From Bacillus sp. AFS073361 (GTDB lineage: Bacteria; Bacillota; Bacilli; Bacillales; Cytobacillaceae), in NCBI RefSeq assembly GCF_002567005.1, contig NZ_NUZU01000005.1:1-64000 (forward strand): a DNA stretch of 64,000 nucleotides, written 5' to 3'. Positions 19,050 through 28,950 of the stretch are shown here, piece by piece (the first letter of the stretch is position 1; each line of letters opens with the position of its first letter). The translations under genes were made by a program, and so were the position numbers. A model generated the notes under the pieces. It saw nothing but the letters and a program-made list of their open reading frames with translations, did not search any database and was not told the origin of the DNA.

Positions 19050-19610
19050 ATGACAAAAAAGAAAAATGAACTCTGGGAATGGACAAAGGCTCTTTTGATT
19101 GCAGTTATCTTGGCTGCTGTTATTCGATACTTTTTATTTGCTCCAATTGTTGTCGATGGGTTATCGATGATGCCTACATTGAAGGATCAGGATCGAATGA
19201 TAGTAAATAAGTTTAGTTATAATATTGGGGAGCCAAAGCGGTTTGATATCATTGTCTTTCATGCTCCTGAGCAAAAGGATTATATAAAACGCGTAATTGG
19301 ACTGCCCGGCGACACCATTGAGTATAAAGATGATACATTATATGTTAATGGAAAAGCGTATAAAGAGCCATATTTGGATAAATATAAAAAAGAAGTTGAG
19401 GATGGACCGTTAACCGATCCATTTACCTTGGATGAAACAGCTGTTGGTCGTAAAACCGTTCCAAAAGGTGAATTGTTTGTCATGGGTGACAATCGTCGCT
19501 TCAGTAAAGATAGTCGCCATATTGGGACCATTTCTTATGATAAAATTATTGGTAAAACAAGTTTCGTTTATTGGCCATTAAATGATGCCCATATTGTATC
19601 AGTGAAATAG
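19050..19610 (+). CDS. Type I signal peptidase
   Basis: This 186-residue membrane protein is a Bacillus-type (P-type) signal peptidase that removes signal peptides from exported proteins. One transmembrane segment spans about residues 12-31. The catalytic Ser39 lies in GLSMMPTL and Lys80 in IKRVIGLPGD, and the GDNR and DSR motifs follow. The ATG at 19050 is preceded by a modest GGCGGGG. B. subtilis has several sip genes and none at this spot; some other Bacillus carry one between rplS and rbgA. The orthology to a named sip gene cannot be decided here. Confidence 0.95.
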   Translation: MTKKKNELWEWTKALLIAVILAAVIRYFLFAPIVVDGLSMMPTLKDQDRMIVNKFSYNIGEPKRFDIIVFHAPEQKDYIKRVIGLPGDTIEYKDDTLYVNGKAYKEPYLDKYKKEVEDGPLTDPFTLDETAVGRKTVPKGELFVMGDNRRFSKDSRHIGTISYDKIIGKTSFVYWPLNDAHIVSVK

Positions 19611-19628
19611 ATTTTACTACACAGTTAC

Positions 19629-19657
19629 AGCGCCTTGATCAAGGCGCTTAAGCTTTT
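19629..19657 (+). terminator. Hairpin after the signal peptidase gene
   Basis: The perfect 20-base palindrome AGCGCCTTGA/TCAAGGCGCT (19629-19648) is followed by TAAGCTTTT. The weak T run makes it a probable but not strong terminator. Confidence 0.6.
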
Positions 19658-19675
19658 AGAGGAGGTGGCCGGGTC

Positions 19676-20539
19676 ATGACAATCCAATGGTTTCCAGGCC
19701 ATATGGCTAAGGCTCGCAGAGAGGTTACAGAAAAGTTAAAGTTAGTTGATATTATATTTGAATTGGTGGATGCGAGGATTCCCTACTCTTCGAGAAATCC
19801 AATGATTGATGAAATTATTCAGCATAAGCCAAGGCTTGTTTTGTTAAATAAAGCAGATATGGCTGATAGGGATGCAACTAAGGAATGGATAAACTTCTTT
19901 GCCGAAAAAGGAATTAAAGCACTAGCAATTAACTCCCAGGCTGGGGAAGGTATGAGAGATATTGCGCAAGCTTCACAAGAAATATTAAAAGAAAAATTTG
20001 ACCGTCTCAGAGCAAGAGGGGTAACGAATCCACGGGCGATTCGAGCAATGATAGTAGGAATTCCTAATGCCGGTAAATCGACTTTGATTAATCGGTTAGC
20101 GAAGAAAAATATCGCTAAAACGGGTAATACTCCAGGTGTTACCAAAGCCCAACAATGGATTAAAGTAGGGAAGGAAATGGAACTTCTAGACACGCCGGGA
20201 ATATTATGGCCAAAGTTTGAGGACCAAGAAGTTGGCAAAAAACTGGCCGTTACCGGAGCAATCAAAGATACACTACTGAACCTCCAAGATCTCACGGTTT
20301 ATGTACTTAGGTTTTTAGAAAGAGAATATCCTGAGCGCTTAAAGGAGCGTTACAATCTTGAAACTCTTCCTGACGATGTTGTCGAGATGTTTGATAAAAT
20401 AGGTGTATTGCGCGGATGCCTTGCAGCTGGAGGTATCGTTGATTATGATAAAGTATCTGAACTAGTCATCAAGGAAATTAGGTCAGAGAAATTTGGCCGG
20501 ATAACATTTGAACGACCTGATGATATTATTACTGAATAA
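19676..20539 (+). CDS. rbgA: Ribosome biogenesis GTPase RbgA (YlqF)
   Basis: RbgA is required for late 50S assembly in B. subtilis. It is a circularly permuted GTPase: the G4 motif LLNKADMAD (about residue 55) comes before the G1 P-loop [10 protein letters not shown] (about 125), followed by G2 GNTPGVT and G3 DTPGILWP. The 287-residue length is normal and the C-terminal ANTAR-like helices are present. GAGGTGG precedes the ATG. In B. subtilis rnhB follows directly; here sdaAB-sdaAA intervene. Confidence 0.97.
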   Translation: MTIQWFPGHMAKARREVTEKLKLVDIIFELVDARIPYSSRNPMIDEIIQHKPRLVLLNKADMADRDATKEWINFFAEKGIKALAINSQAGEGMRDIAQASQEILKEKFDRLRARGVTNPRAIRAMIVGIPNAGKSTLINRLAKKNIAKTGNTPGVTKAQQWIKVGKEMELLDTPGILWPKFEDQEVGKKLAVTGAIKDTLLNLQDLTVYVLRFLEREYPERLKERYNLETLPDDVVEMFDKIGVLRGCLAAGGIVDYDKVSELVIKEIRSEKFGRITFERPDDIITE

Positions 20540-20551
20540 GAATTAGTTTTT

Positions 20552-20576
20552 ACTCTCCCGACGGAGAGTCTTTTTT
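20552..20576 (+). terminator. Rho-independent terminator after rbgA
   Basis: ACTCTCC pairs with GGAGAGT across CGAC, followed by C and six T. Confidence 0.92.
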
Positions 20577-20660
20577 ATGGATTTTTCCCAGTATTTATCG
20601 GAGGCTATTTTGCCTTATATCTTGTAATATAATTGTATAGAAAATAAAGGAGCATCCTAA

Positions 20661-21323
20661 ATGAAATATCGATCTGCATTTGATATTATTGGTCCAGTCA
20701 TGATTGGACCATCAAGCTCTCATACCGCAGGCGCAGCTCGAATTGGCCGTGTAGCAAGAACCTTATTCGGTCAGCTGCCAAAGAAAGCAGTCATCTCATT
20801 GTACGGTTCATTTGCAAAAACCTATAAAGGACACGGAACAGACTTTGCCATTGTGGCTGGACTGTTGGATTTAGATACATTTGATGAACGAATGCCAAAA
20901 TCCTTGGATATTGCAAAAGAAATGGGGTTAGAGGTGATCTTTTGTACTGAAGTGGCAGTAACAGATCACCCTAATACCGTGAAAATAAATTTGTATCATG
21001 AAGATAACGAACTTGAACTCGTTGGGATTTCAATTGGCGGTGGAACGATCGAGATAACTGAATTAAATTCATTGACATTGAAACTTTCGGGTGAACATCC
21101 TGCAATATTAGTTATACATCAAGACCGTTTTGGTATCATTTCAGCCGTAACAAGTGTGTTATCAAAATATGAAATTAACATAGGGCATATGGAAGTTTCG
21201 CGTTTAGAAAAAGGTGAAATGGCTTTAATGGTTATTGAAGTGGACCAAAAAATTGATAACAGGGTAATTGAGGAATTACAACAGCTTTCCAATGTATCGC
21301 AAATCATTCGAATGGCTGAATAG
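20661..21323 (+). CDS. sdaAB: L-serine dehydratase, beta subunit
   Basis: This is the beta subunit of the iron-sulfur L-serine dehydratase, which deaminates serine to pyruvate and ammonia. The 220-residue protein shows FDIIGPVMIGPSSSHTAGA at residues 6-24 and GHGTDFAIVAGLLD (about 57-70), with a C-terminal ACT domain from about residue 148 (LVIHQDRFGIISAVTSVL). AAAGGAG precedes the ATG. A TATAAT at 20628-20633 suggests its own promoter, but the -35 is weak. sdaAA follows after 32 bases. The pair normally lies between fakA and recG in B. subtilis. Confidence 0.95.
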   Translation: MKYRSAFDIIGPVMIGPSSSHTAGAARIGRVARTLFGQLPKKAVISLYGSFAKTYKGHGTDFAIVAGLLDLDTFDERMPKSLDIAKEMGLEVIFCTEVAVTDHPNTVKINLYHEDNELELVGISIGGGTIEITELNSLTLKLSGEHPAILVIHQDRFGIISAVTSVLSKYEINIGHMEVSRLEKGEMALMVIEVDQKIDNRVIEELQQLSNVSQIIRMAE

Positions 21324-21355
21324 ATTGACTTAAGGACACATCTGGAGGTGTTTAT

Positions 21356-22261
21356 ATGTTTCGAAATGTAGTGGAACTTGTGCAACTTGCAGAGGAAAAT
21401 CAAGTTAAAATTGCAGAAATCATGATTCGTCAAGAAATCGAAGTTTCAGGACTTTCTAGAGAAGAAGTTCTAGCTAAAATGGATAGGAATTTAGCAGTAA
21501 TGGAACAAGCGGTGGAAAGAGGTTTGAAGGGAGTACACTCCCATACAGGCCTAACTGGCGGCGACGCAGTGTTGCTTCAAAACTATATTAAGAGTGGCCG
21601 AGCCCTAGGGGGGACGATTTTGTTAGATGCCGTTAGTAAGGCTGTGGCAACTAATGAAGTGAACGCTGCGATGGGTGTGATTTGTGCTACACCAACAGCT
21701 GGTTCAGCAGGCGTAGTACCTGGAACATTATTTGCAGTAAAAGAAAAATTAAATCCAACTCGCCAAGAAATGATAGAATTCTTATTTACGGCAGCGGCAT
21801 TCGGCTTCATAGTCGCAAATAATGCCTCTATTTCAGGCGCTGCAGGTGGATGCCAAGCAGAAGTAGGTTCAGCGAGTGGAATGGCAGCTGCAGCGATTGT
21901 TGAATTAGCAGGCGGTTCGCCTAAGCAGGCAGCCGAGGCGATGGCGATCACCTTGAAAAATATACTTGGATTAGTATGTGATCCAGTTGCTGGTTTAGTT
22001 GAGGTTCCTTGTGTAAAACGGAATGCAATGGGCGCATCTAATGCGATAACTGCTGCAGATATGGCGTTGGCGGGAATTACAAGTAGAATCCCATGTGACG
22101 AAGTCATACATGCTATGTTTTTAATAGGTCAATCCATGCCATCTGCTTTAAGAGAAACAGCCGAAGGCGGACTTGCAGCGACTTCAACAGGGAAAAGATT
22201 AGAACAAGAAATTTTTGGAAATGACAAACCATTCAAATTAAAAGACTTAGTATTATCCTAA
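21356..22261 (+). CDS. sdaAA: L-serine dehydratase, alpha subunit
   Basis: This 301-residue catalytic subunit binds the [4Fe-4S] cluster that activates serine. Cysteines likely to serve as ligands lie in VICATPTAGSAG, AGGCQAE and LVCDPVAGLVEVPCVKRNA. GLTGGDAVLLQ near residue 65 is also typical. GGAGGTG precedes the ATG. The length is normal for the two-subunit Gram-positive enzyme. It pairs with sdaAB immediately upstream and is followed by a terminator. Confidence 0.96.
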   Translation: MFRNVVELVQLAEENQVKIAEIMIRQEIEVSGLSREEVLAKMDRNLAVMEQAVERGLKGVHSHTGLTGGDAVLLQNYIKSGRALGGTILLDAVSKAVATNEVNAAMGVICATPTAGSAGVVPGTLFAVKEKLNPTRQEMIEFLFTAAAFGFIVANNASISGAAGGCQAEVGSASGMAAAAIVELAGGSPKQAAEAMAITLKNILGLVCDPVAGLVEVPCVKRNAMGASNAITAADMALAGITSRIPCDEVIHAMFLIGQSMPSALRETAEGGLAATSTGKRLEQEIFGNDKPFKLKDLVLS

Positions 22262-22270
22262 AAAGTATGA

Positions 22271-22310
22271 ATAACACCCAATGCGAATGAAAGATTGGGT
22301 GTTATTTTGC
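22271..22310 (+). terminator. Rho-independent terminator after sdaAA
   Basis: ATAACACCCAAT (22271-22282) pairs with ATTGGGTGTTAT (22294-22305), followed by TTTGC. The stem is perfect, the T run short. Confidence 0.8.
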
Positions 22311-22352
22311 TTGTTAATAGAAAATGATAAGATCGAAATTGCAGGTGATAGA

Positions 22353-23120
22353 ATGAAACAATTAACCATCGCAGAGATTGAAAAGCGAATAGAAAATATC
22401 GTGATCGAATCTGATCCGTTCTTATTGGACCTTCTTCAAGATGAGCGTAAAGGTGTTCAACAGTTGGTACATAGATGGAAAAAGAAATATGCCGAGAAAC
22501 AACAGCTAAAAGAAAAATTTGCTGAAATGAATGTTTATGAACATAAATGGCGTTTAAAAGGTTTTGAAATGATTGCAGGTGTTGACGAAGTCGGAAGAGG
22601 ACCGCTTGCAGGTCCAGTGGTTGCAGCGGCTGTCATTTTACCACATGACTTTTTTCTTGCAGGAATTGACGACTCTAAAAAGCTGTCTGAAAAAAAACGT
22701 TTGGAATACGATTCAATCATTAGAAAAGAATCCATTGCCTTCAGCATTTCTATGATTCATGCGCAGGAAATTGATGAAATGAATATTTATCAAGCGACAA
22801 AAAAAGCAATGAATGTTGCTATTGCATCTTTAGGACCTAAACCAGACTTTTTACTTATTGATGCAATGAAACTTGAAATTCCCTTCCCCTCTGAATCTAT
22901 TATTAAGGGTGACGCCAAAAGTATTTCAATCGCTGCAGCATCGATTATAGCAAAAGTAGCAAGAGATACATTGATGAAGGAAATTTCACAAACTTATCCA
23001 GTCTATGGATTTCAACAAAACATGGGCTATGGAACGAAAGAACATATCGATGCAATTAAACAACATGGAATTACATCGTATCACAGAAAGACCTTCGCAC
23101 CAGTCAAAGACTTTGTTTAA
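22353..23120 (+). CDS. rnhB: Ribonuclease HII
   Basis: RNase HII removes RNA from RNA-DNA hybrids, including single ribonucleotides. The 255-residue length equals B. subtilis RnhB, with the Bacillus-type N-terminal extension (about 70 residues) before the catalytic core. Active site residues are visible: Asp78-Glu79 in GVDEVGRGPLAG, the Asp in LLIDAMKL and the later Asp in IAKVARDTLM. I chose the ATG at 22353 after CAGGTGATAG; an upstream in-frame start would lie in the terminator stem. B. subtilis ylqG-ylqH, expected next, are absent. Confidence 0.96.
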   Translation: MKQLTIAEIEKRIENIVIESDPFLLDLLQDERKGVQQLVHRWKKKYAEKQQLKEKFAEMNVYEHKWRLKGFEMIAGVDEVGRGPLAGPVVAAAVILPHDFFLAGIDDSKKLSEKKRLEYDSIIRKESIAFSISMIHAQEIDEMNIYQATKKAMNVAIASLGPKPDFLLIDAMKLEIPFPSESIIKGDAKSISIAAASIIAKVARDTLMKEISQTYPVYGFQQNMGYGTKEHIDAIKQHGITSYHRKTFAPVKDFV

Positions 23121-23162
23121 GGAAATCAACAGACTAGTTTAATGTAGCCATACAAAAAAGAT

Positions 23163-23200
23163 TGTCGATTTAAAACCCGAAATCCTTCGGATTTGTCGAC
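23163..23200 (+). repeat. Hairpin downstream of rnhB
   Basis: AAATCC-TTC-GGATTT (23180-23194) is enclosed by GTCGA (23164-23168) and TCGAC (23196-23200). It directly precedes the terminator at 23208. No coding potential is evident in 23121-23429. Confidence 0.6.
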
Positions 23201-23207
23201 AGTCTGT

Positions 23208-23238
23208 AATAAAAAACAGGCAAAGCTTGTTTTTTATT
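23208..23238 (+). terminator. Terminator after rnhB, possibly bidirectional
   Basis: AATAAAAAACAGGC pairs with GCTTGTTTTTTATT across AAA with one G-U pair. The A and T flanks make it symmetrical. The rest of the 309-base gap holds the sucC promoter region. Confidence 0.85.
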
Positions 23239-23304
23239 ATTATATTAGGAAACAAATTATTCCAAATGAGGTGCTAACTTCCTGTGTAAAATCGAAAAAA
23301 ATAA

Positions 23305-23339
23305 TTGACAATTTAGAATATTTCTAAGAAGTATATAAT
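23305..23339 (+). promoter_or_regulatory. sucCD promoter region with internal palindrome
   Basis: TTGACA (23305-23310) and TATAAT (23334-23339) are both consensus but 23 bases apart. Between them lies TTAGAA-TAT-TTCTAA (23313-23327), a perfect 6-bp inverted repeat that matches the PerR-type box in most positions. A regulator may be needed here. Which box pair is used is uncertain. Confidence 0.5.
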
Positions 23340-23429
23340 TTTTTAGCATAATGGTAGACAAGGTATGTATCATTATATAAAATGAAAACGGAGTCAGTTT
23401 TTAGAAGAGTTTGAATAGGAGGATGGGAA

Positions 23430-24590
23430 ATGAATATCCATGAGTATCAAGGGAAAGAGATCCTCAGAAAATACGGGGTTGCGGTTCCAAATGGAAAAGT
23501 AGCGTTCACTGTAGAGGAAGCAGTGGAAGCAGCGAAAGAATTAGGTACACAAGTTTGTGTAGTAAAAGCACAAATCCATGCTGGTGGACGGGGTAAAGCC
23601 GGCGGTGTTAAAGTAGCAAAAAACCTTGATGAGGTTCGTACATATGCAAGCGAAATCCTCGGAAAAACGTTAGTAACACACCAAACAGGTCCAGAAGGTA
23701 AAGAAGTGAAACGCCTCCTTATTGAAGAAGGCTGTGATATCAAAAAAGAATACTATGTTGGACTAGTATTAGACCGTGCGACATCTCGAGTTGTTTTAAT
23801 GGCTTCAGAAGAGGGCGGTACGGAAATTGAAGAGGTTGCTGAAGAGACTCCAGAGAAAATTTTCAAAGAAGAAATTGATCCGGTTGTAGGTTTACAGCCT
23901 TATCAAGCACGTCGCATTGCATTCAATATTAATATTCCAAAAGAATTAATTAATCAAGCTGTTAAATTTATGACAGCGCTATACAATGCATATATCGATA
24001 AAGATTGCTCCATCGCAGAAATTAATCCGCTTGTTGTTACAGGTGATGGTAAGGTAATGGCTCTTGATGCAAAATTAAACTTTGACTCGAATGCTCTATA
24101 TCGTCAAAAAGACGTTCTTGAGTATCGTGACCTTGAAGAAGAGGATGCAAAAGAAATCGAAGCATCTAAATACGACTTAAGCTATGTTGCTTTGGACGGA
24201 AACATTGGTTGTATGGTTAATGGTGCAGGTCTTGCTATGTCAACGATGGATATTATTAAACATTACGGCGGCGACCCTGCTAACTTCCTTGATGTTGGGG
24301 GCGGCGCAACAGCTGAGAAAGTTACAGAAGCATTCAAAATTATCCTTTCTGATCCAAACGTAAAAGGTATTTTCGTTAATATCTTTGGTGGAATCATGAA
24401 GTGTGATGTTATTGCTGAGGGTGTAGTAGAAGCAGCTAAGCAGGTTGGTCTAAGTGTTCCGCTTGTAGTTCGCTTAGAGGGAACAAACGTTGAATTAGGT
24501 AAGAAAATCTTAGCCGAGTCAACTGTTGAAATTATTGCTGCTGAATCCATGGCTGATGGCGCACAAAAAATCGTTTCATTAGTGAAATAG
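23430..24590 (+). CDS. sucC: Succinate-CoA ligase, beta subunit
   Basis: SucC is the nucleotide-binding subunit of the citric acid cycle enzyme that interconverts succinyl-CoA and succinate with ATP or GTP formation. The 386-residue protein has an ATP-grasp domain ([30 protein letters not shown] near residue 50) and a C-terminal CoA-ligase domain with [14 protein letters not shown] and [16 protein letters not shown] precedes the ATG. sucD follows after 22 bases. Confidence 0.98.
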   Translation: MNIHEYQGKEILRKYGVAVPNGKVAFTVEEAVEAAKELGTQVCVVKAQIHAGGRGKAGGVKVAKNLDEVRTYASEILGKTLVTHQTGPEGKEVKRLLIEEGCDIKKEYYVGLVLDRATSRVVLMASEEGGTEIEEVAEETPEKIFKEEIDPVVGLQPYQARRIAFNINIPKELINQAVKFMTALYNAYIDKDCSIAEINPLVVTGDGKVMALDAKLNFDSNALYRQKDVLEYRDLEEEDAKEIEASKYDLSYVALDGNIGCMVNGAGLAMSTMDIIKHYGGDPANFLDVGGGATAEKVTEAFKIILSDPNVKGIFVNIFGGIMKCDVIAEGVVEAAKQVGLSVPLVVRLEGTNVELGKKILAESTVEIIAAESMADGAQKIVSLVK

Positions 24591-24612
24591 GATCATAGAA
24601 AGGGGAATTAAT

Positions 24613-25515
24613 GTGAGCGTTTTTATTAATAAAGATACAAAAGTTATTGTTCAAGGGATTACTGGTTCAACTGCCCTTTTTCATACAAAACAAATGCTTG
24701 AATATGGAACACAAATTGTTGGTGGGACATCTCCAGGTAAAGGCGGAATGGAAGTAGAAGGCGTTCCTGTCTTTAATACGGTTAAAGATGCTGTTGTTGC
24801 AACAGGTGCTACAGCTTCTGTTATTTACGTACCTGCACCATTTGCTGCCGATGCGATTATCGAAGCTGTCGATGCTGAGTTGGATCTTGCCATTTGTATC
24901 ACTGAACATATTCCAGTTTTAGATATGGTAAAAGTAAAACGTTATATGGAAGGCAAAAAGACCCGCTTAGTTGGTCCAAACTGCCCGGGTGTGATCACTG
25001 CTGATGAGTGTAAAATCGGAATTATGCCTGGTTACATTCATACAAAAGGACATGTTGGTGTTGTATCCCGCTCTGGAACATTAACATACGAGGCTGTTCA
25101 TCAATTAACCCAAGCTGGTATTGGTCAAACAACTGCTGTCGGTATTGGTGGGGACCCTGTGAATGGAACAAACTTCATCGATGTTTTAAAAGCATTTAAT
25201 GAAGATCCTGAAACATACGCTGTCATCATGATTGGTGAAATCGGCGGTACAGCTGAAGAAGAAGCAGCTGAATGGGTGAAAGCGAACATGACAAAACCTG
25301 TAGTCGGCTTCATCGGTGGACGTACAGCTCCTCCAGGGAAACGTATGGGCCATGCAGGTGCGATTATTTCAGGTGGTAAAGGTACGGCAGATGAAAAGAT
25401 TCGTGTCATGAACGAGTGCGGAATTAAAGTTGCTGATACTCCATCTGTTATGGGTGAAACTTTAATTGAAGTGTTAAAAGAACAAGGTTTATACGAAAAG
25501 TGTAAAACACACTAA
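24613..25515 (+). CDS. sucD: Succinate-CoA ligase, alpha subunit
   Basis: SucD (300 residues, GTG start after AAAGGGGAA) binds CoA and carries the phosphorylated histidine. The N-terminal Rossmann CoA-binding domain shows [15 protein letters not shown] and [18 protein letters not shown] follows near residue 120. His247 in [15 protein letters not shown] is the expected phosphohistidine. It forms the alpha-beta enzyme with SucC. A terminator closes the operon. Confidence 0.98.
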   Translation: MSVFINKDTKVIVQGITGSTALFHTKQMLEYGTQIVGGTSPGKGGMEVEGVPVFNTVKDAVVATGATASVIYVPAPFAADAIIEAVDAELDLAICITEHIPVLDMVKVKRYMEGKKTRLVGPNCPGVITADECKIGIMPGYIHTKGHVGVVSRSGTLTYEAVHQLTQAGIGQTTAVGIGGDPVNGTNFIDVLKAFNEDPETYAVIMIGEIGGTAEEEAAEWVKANMTKPVVGFIGGRTAPPGKRMGHAGAIISGGKGTADEKIRVMNECGIKVADTPSVMGETLIEVLKEQGLYEKCKTH

Positions 25516-25540
25516 TATTTACTGCTAGTGTTTAACAATC

Positions 25541-25568
25541 AGTCCCTCATAAATGAGGGGCTATTTGT
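25541..25568 (+). terminator. Rho-independent terminator after sucD
   Basis: AGTCCCTCAT pairs with ATGAGGGGCT (one T-G pair), followed by ATTTGTC. The T run is weak. Confidence 0.75.
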
Positions 25569-25602
25569 CTAATCTAAAATTATAAGGAGGAAATTATTAA
25601 AA

Positions 25603-26490
25603 ATGGACGACTTTAAGGAGAAACTGATATCTTTGTTACATTATCCAGATATTTCTTGGAGCACCGTTTTCCAAATGCTAAAAAAAGACCCAACCCTGAA
25701 AAACGTCTATAAATTCCAAACCCATTTCCCACACCAGACTAGTTTATTTTCACCTAGTACCTCAAGCAACTCTTCAGATAATTCTTCTAACTCTTCATTT
25801 AATCCTGATATCATTCGAGATCAAATCCGCCAATACGAAACCAATGATATAGCTGTGATCACTATTCTAGATAAAGAATATCCTTCATTGTTAAAAGAAA
25901 TTTATCAACCACCATGGGCATTGTTTGCCAAGGGTGATCTCTCCCTCCTCGAAAAAGACCCCAAACTTGCCGTAGTTGGTTCCCGTCAGGCTACCCAGTA
26001 TGGAAAAAATGCTATTCGAGTGATTTTTCCTGGTTTAATAGATAAGGGAATCCTTATAGTAAGTGGTTTGGCAAGAGGGATTGACGCACTTGCACATGAA
26101 TATGCGATAAAAAATGGTGGAAATACTATTGCCGTGATAGCAGGTGGGTTTTATCATATTTATCCAAAGGAAAATATGAACTTAGCTTTAGAAATGATGA
26201 AAAATCAACTTGTTCTTTCAGAGTTTCCCCCGGATACTAAGCCGCTCAGATGGCATTTTCCATCGCGGAATCGAATCATTAGTGGTTTGTCTAAGGGGAC
26301 CTTTATTATAGAAGCAAAGCGAAAAAGCGGTTCTCTGATTACCGCCAATTTTGCGGTCAATGAGGGAAGAGAGGTATTTTCCTTACCTGGAAGCATTTTT
26401 AACCCTTATTCAATCGGAGCAAATGAACTAATTCAACAAGGGGCAAAGCTGGTAACCGGTGCGGAGGATATATTAGTTGAAATTAGATAA
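25603..26490 (+). CDS. dprA: DNA processing protein DprA (Smf)
   Basis: DprA loads RecA onto incoming single-stranded DNA during transformation. The 295-residue protein has an N-terminal helical region, then the Rossmann-like DprA fold with AVVGSRQATQYG (about 126-137), VSGLARGIDALAHEYA and PSRNRIISGLS. A Ser/Asn-rich stretch at residues 50-65 links the two parts. A C-terminal winged-helix domain, present in some DprA, is lacking, as in B. subtilis. AAGGAGG precedes the ATG. It is flanked by sucD and topA as in B. subtilis. Confidence 0.95.
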   Translation: MDDFKEKLISLLHYPDISWSTVFQMLKKDPTLKNVYKFQTHFPHQTSLFSPSTSSNSSDNSSNSSFNPDIIRDQIRQYETNDIAVITILDKEYPSLLKEIYQPPWALFAKGDLSLLEKDPKLAVVGSRQATQYGKNAIRVIFPGLIDKGILIVSGLARGIDALAHEYAIKNGGNTIAVIAGGFYHIYPKENMNLALEMMKNQLVLSEFPPDTKPLRWHFPSRNRIISGLSKGTFIIEAKRKSGSLITANFAVNEGREVFSLPGSIFNPYSIGANELIQQGAKLVTGAEDILVEIR

Positions 26491-26836
26491 AACTTTAGAT
26501 TACCTATAAATTTTTAAGAAAAAATTGTTTATTTTTAAAGGTTTTTATGAATAAATGGAGAAATTAGCTTAAAAAGGTTGCAATAATTTCTAATTTGTTA
26601 TACATTTTCCAACAGATGTTCGAAAAAAAGAATATTTGCACATGGAATAAATAATTATGTAAAACACATATAAAAGAAAAACTTTGGGATAGGGCAGTTT
26701 TGTAAAGTATTTTCTCCGGTCATTTTAGGTAAAACTGGTATGTAGGAAAGCTTCTCACATGAAAAGCACCTTAGAAACAGAAATTTTGCCAGAATCGGGG
26801 CGCTTCTACACTTTCCCTCTTAAGGAGGATATTTAA
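26491..26836 (+). other. 346-base intergenic region before topA
   Basis: No convincing gene lies here. The best promoter match is TTGCAC (26636-26641), 18 bases, TAAAAC (26660-26665), which is weak. A bulged stem, AGAAAAACTTT with AAAGTATTTTCT (about 26676-26715), and a 6-bp GGAAAG/CTTTCC pair (26745-26750, 26811-26816) may shape a long topA leader. The topA ribosome binding site AAGGAGG ends the region. Confidence 0.4.
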
Positions 26837-28915
26837 ATGGCTGATTTTCTTGTAATCGTTGAATCGCCGGCAAAAGCGAAAACGATTGAACGATATTTAG
26901 GAAATAAATATAAAGTAAAAGCTTCAATGGGACATATTCGCGATTTGCCACGGAGCCAAATGGGGGTTAATGTAGAAAATAGCTATGAACCAAAATATAT
27001 AACGATTCGTGGAAAAGGTCCTGTTTTAAAAGATTTAAAAACAGCAGCTAAAAAAGCGAAAAAAATTTATCTCGCAGCTGACCCGGATCGCGAAGGGGAA
27101 GCAATTGCATGGCATTTAGCCCATAGTTTATCAGTCGACATTAGTTCTGATTGTCGAGTTGTTTTTAATGAAATTACAAAAGATGCGATAAAAGAATCCT
27201 TTAAGCATCCACGTCCAATTAATATGGATTTGGTGGATGCCCAGCAAGCACGTAGAATTCTTGACCGGCTTGTAGGCTATAATATCAGTCCTCTTCTCTG
27301 GAAAAAGGTAAAGAAAGGCTTAAGTGCAGGTCGAGTTCAATCTGTTGCTGTCCGTCTTATTATCGATCGAGAAAATGAAATCAAAGCCTTTGTCCCAGAA
27401 GAATATTGGACGATTGATGGCGAGTTTTTAAAAGGAAAAGACCATTTCAGTGCCCAATATTTTTCCTTAGCAGGCAAAGAAAAATTTGAACTTAAATCTG
27501 AACAAGATGTTCAAAGTATTCTAAGCCAAATGGATGACAATAAGTTTGTAGTCATGTCAGTTACAAAAAAAGAACGAAAAAGAAACCCTGCGCCACCTTT
27601 TATAACTTCATCTTTGCAACAAGAAGCAGCCCGAAAATTAAACTTTCGAGCTAAGAAAACGATGATGCTTGCACAGCAGTTATATGAAGGGATTGAGCTT
27701 GGAAAAGAAGGAACGGTTGGTCTGATTACATACATGAGGACGGATTCAACAAGGATCTCAGATGTCGCACAAACCGAGGCTGCTGAGTACATCCGCTCAG
27801 AGTATGGGGAAGATTATTTAAAAGATGAGCAAAGAAAAGAGAAGAAACAATCGAACGCCCAAGATGCACATGAAGCGATTCGCCCGACAAGTACTTTGAG
27901 AGATCCCAATAGCTTAAAATCATTTTTATCAAGAGACCAACTGCGTCTATATAAATTAATCTGGGAACGGTTTTTAGCGAGCCAAATGGCACAAGCTGTT
28001 ATGGATACTATGAGTGTAGACTTGCAAAATGGGAATGTTCTCTTCCGAGCAAATGGTTCAAAAATCAAGTTTCCTGGTTTTATGAAACTTTATGTGGAGG
28101 GTTCAGATGACAATGTAGATGAAAAGGATAAAATGCTTCCAGATCTAAAAGTTGGGGATGAAGTATTTAAAAAGGACATCGAGCCTAAGCAGCACTTCAC
28201 TCAGCCACCACCAAGGTATACGGAGGCAAGATTGGTTAAGACACTGGAAGAGCTGGGAATTGGCCGTCCGTCGACATATGCACCAACCCTCGACACAATT
28301 CAAAAGCGGGGGTATGTAGCACTCGATAATAAAAGATTTATACCTACCGAACTTGGTGAAATTATCGATGAGTTAATTTTAGAGTTTTTCCCAGATATTC
28401 TAGACGTCGAATTTACAGCAAAAATGGAACAGGGCTTAGATAATATCGAAGATGGTAAGGTCCCTTGGGTCAATATTATCGATGAGTTTTATCAAGATTT
28501 TGAAATTCATCTAAAAAAAGCTGAAGAAGAAATGCAATCGGTTGAAATCAAAGATGAGCCTGCAGGGGAAGATTGTGAGAACTGTGGGAACCCTATGGTC
28601 TTTAAAATGGGACGGTATGGGAAATTTATGGCTTGCAGCAATTTTCCTGATTGCAGGAATACAAAACCAATTGTCAAAGAAATCGGAGTAACTTGCCCGA
28701 GTTGTAAAGAAGGACAAATCATTGAGCGTAAAAGTAAGAAAAAGAGATTATTTTACGGGTGCACAAAATACCCTGCTTGTGAATTTATCTCTTGGGATAA
28801 ACCACTTCCAAGGGAATGCCCTAAATGTGAAGGCATGCTGGTTGAAAAGAAATTAAAAAAAGGCGTGCAAGTTCAATGTGTTAGTTGTGATTACAAAGAG
28901 GAACCGCAAAACTAG
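26837..28915 (+). CDS. topA: DNA topoisomerase I
   Basis: TopA relaxes negative supercoils. The 692-residue protein starts with a TOPRIM domain ([31 protein letters not shown] near residue 77). The nucleophile is Tyr299 in [10 protein letters not shown]. Three four-cysteine zinc ribbons occupy the C-terminal 120 residues, each beginning with a CxxC pair (CENC, CPSC, CPKC). The length matches B. subtilis TopA (691). trmFO follows after a terminator. Confidence 0.98.
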   Translation: MADFLVIVESPAKAKTIERYLGNKYKVKASMGHIRDLPRSQMGVNVENSYEPKYITIRGKGPVLKDLKTAAKKAKKIYLAADPDREGEAIAWHLAHSLSVDISSDCRVVFNEITKDAIKESFKHPRPINMDLVDAQQARRILDRLVGYNISPLLWKKVKKGLSAGRVQSVAVRLIIDRENEIKAFVPEEYWTIDGEFLKGKDHFSAQYFSLAGKEKFELKSEQDVQSILSQMDDNKFVVMSVTKKERKRNPAPPFITSSLQQEAARKLNFRAKKTMMLAQQLYEGIELGKEGTVGLITYMRTDSTRISDVAQTEAAEYIRSEYGEDYLKDEQRKEKKQSNAQDAHEAIRPTSTLRDPNSLKSFLSRDQLRLYKLIWERFLASQMAQAVMDTMSVDLQNGNVLFRANGSKIKFPGFMKLYVEGSDDNVDEKDKMLPDLKVGDEVFKKDIEPKQHFTQPPPRYTEARLVKTLEELGIGRPSTYAPTLDTIQKRGYVALDNKRFIPTELGEIIDELILEFFPDILDVEFTAKMEQGLDNIEDGKVPWVNIIDEFYQDFEIHLKKAEEEMQSVEIKDEPAGEDCENCGNPMVFKMGRYGKFMACSNFPDCRNTKPIVKEIGVTCPSCKEGQIIERKSKKKRLFYGCTKYPACEFISWDKPLPRECPKCEGMLVEKKLKKGVQVQCVSCDYKEEPQN

Positions 28916-28920
28916 GGGGA

Positions 28921-28950
28921 AGAGTGGACAAAGTCCACTCTTTTCATTTT
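28921..28950 (+). terminator. Rho-independent terminator after topA
   Basis: AGAGTGGAC pairs with GTCCACTCT across AAA, followed by TTTCATTTT. Confidence 0.9.

Noticed and set aside
21119-21433. Minus-strand open frame crossing sdaAB and sdaAA
   Set aside because: It spans the gap between two clearly coding plus-strand genes and has no homology features.
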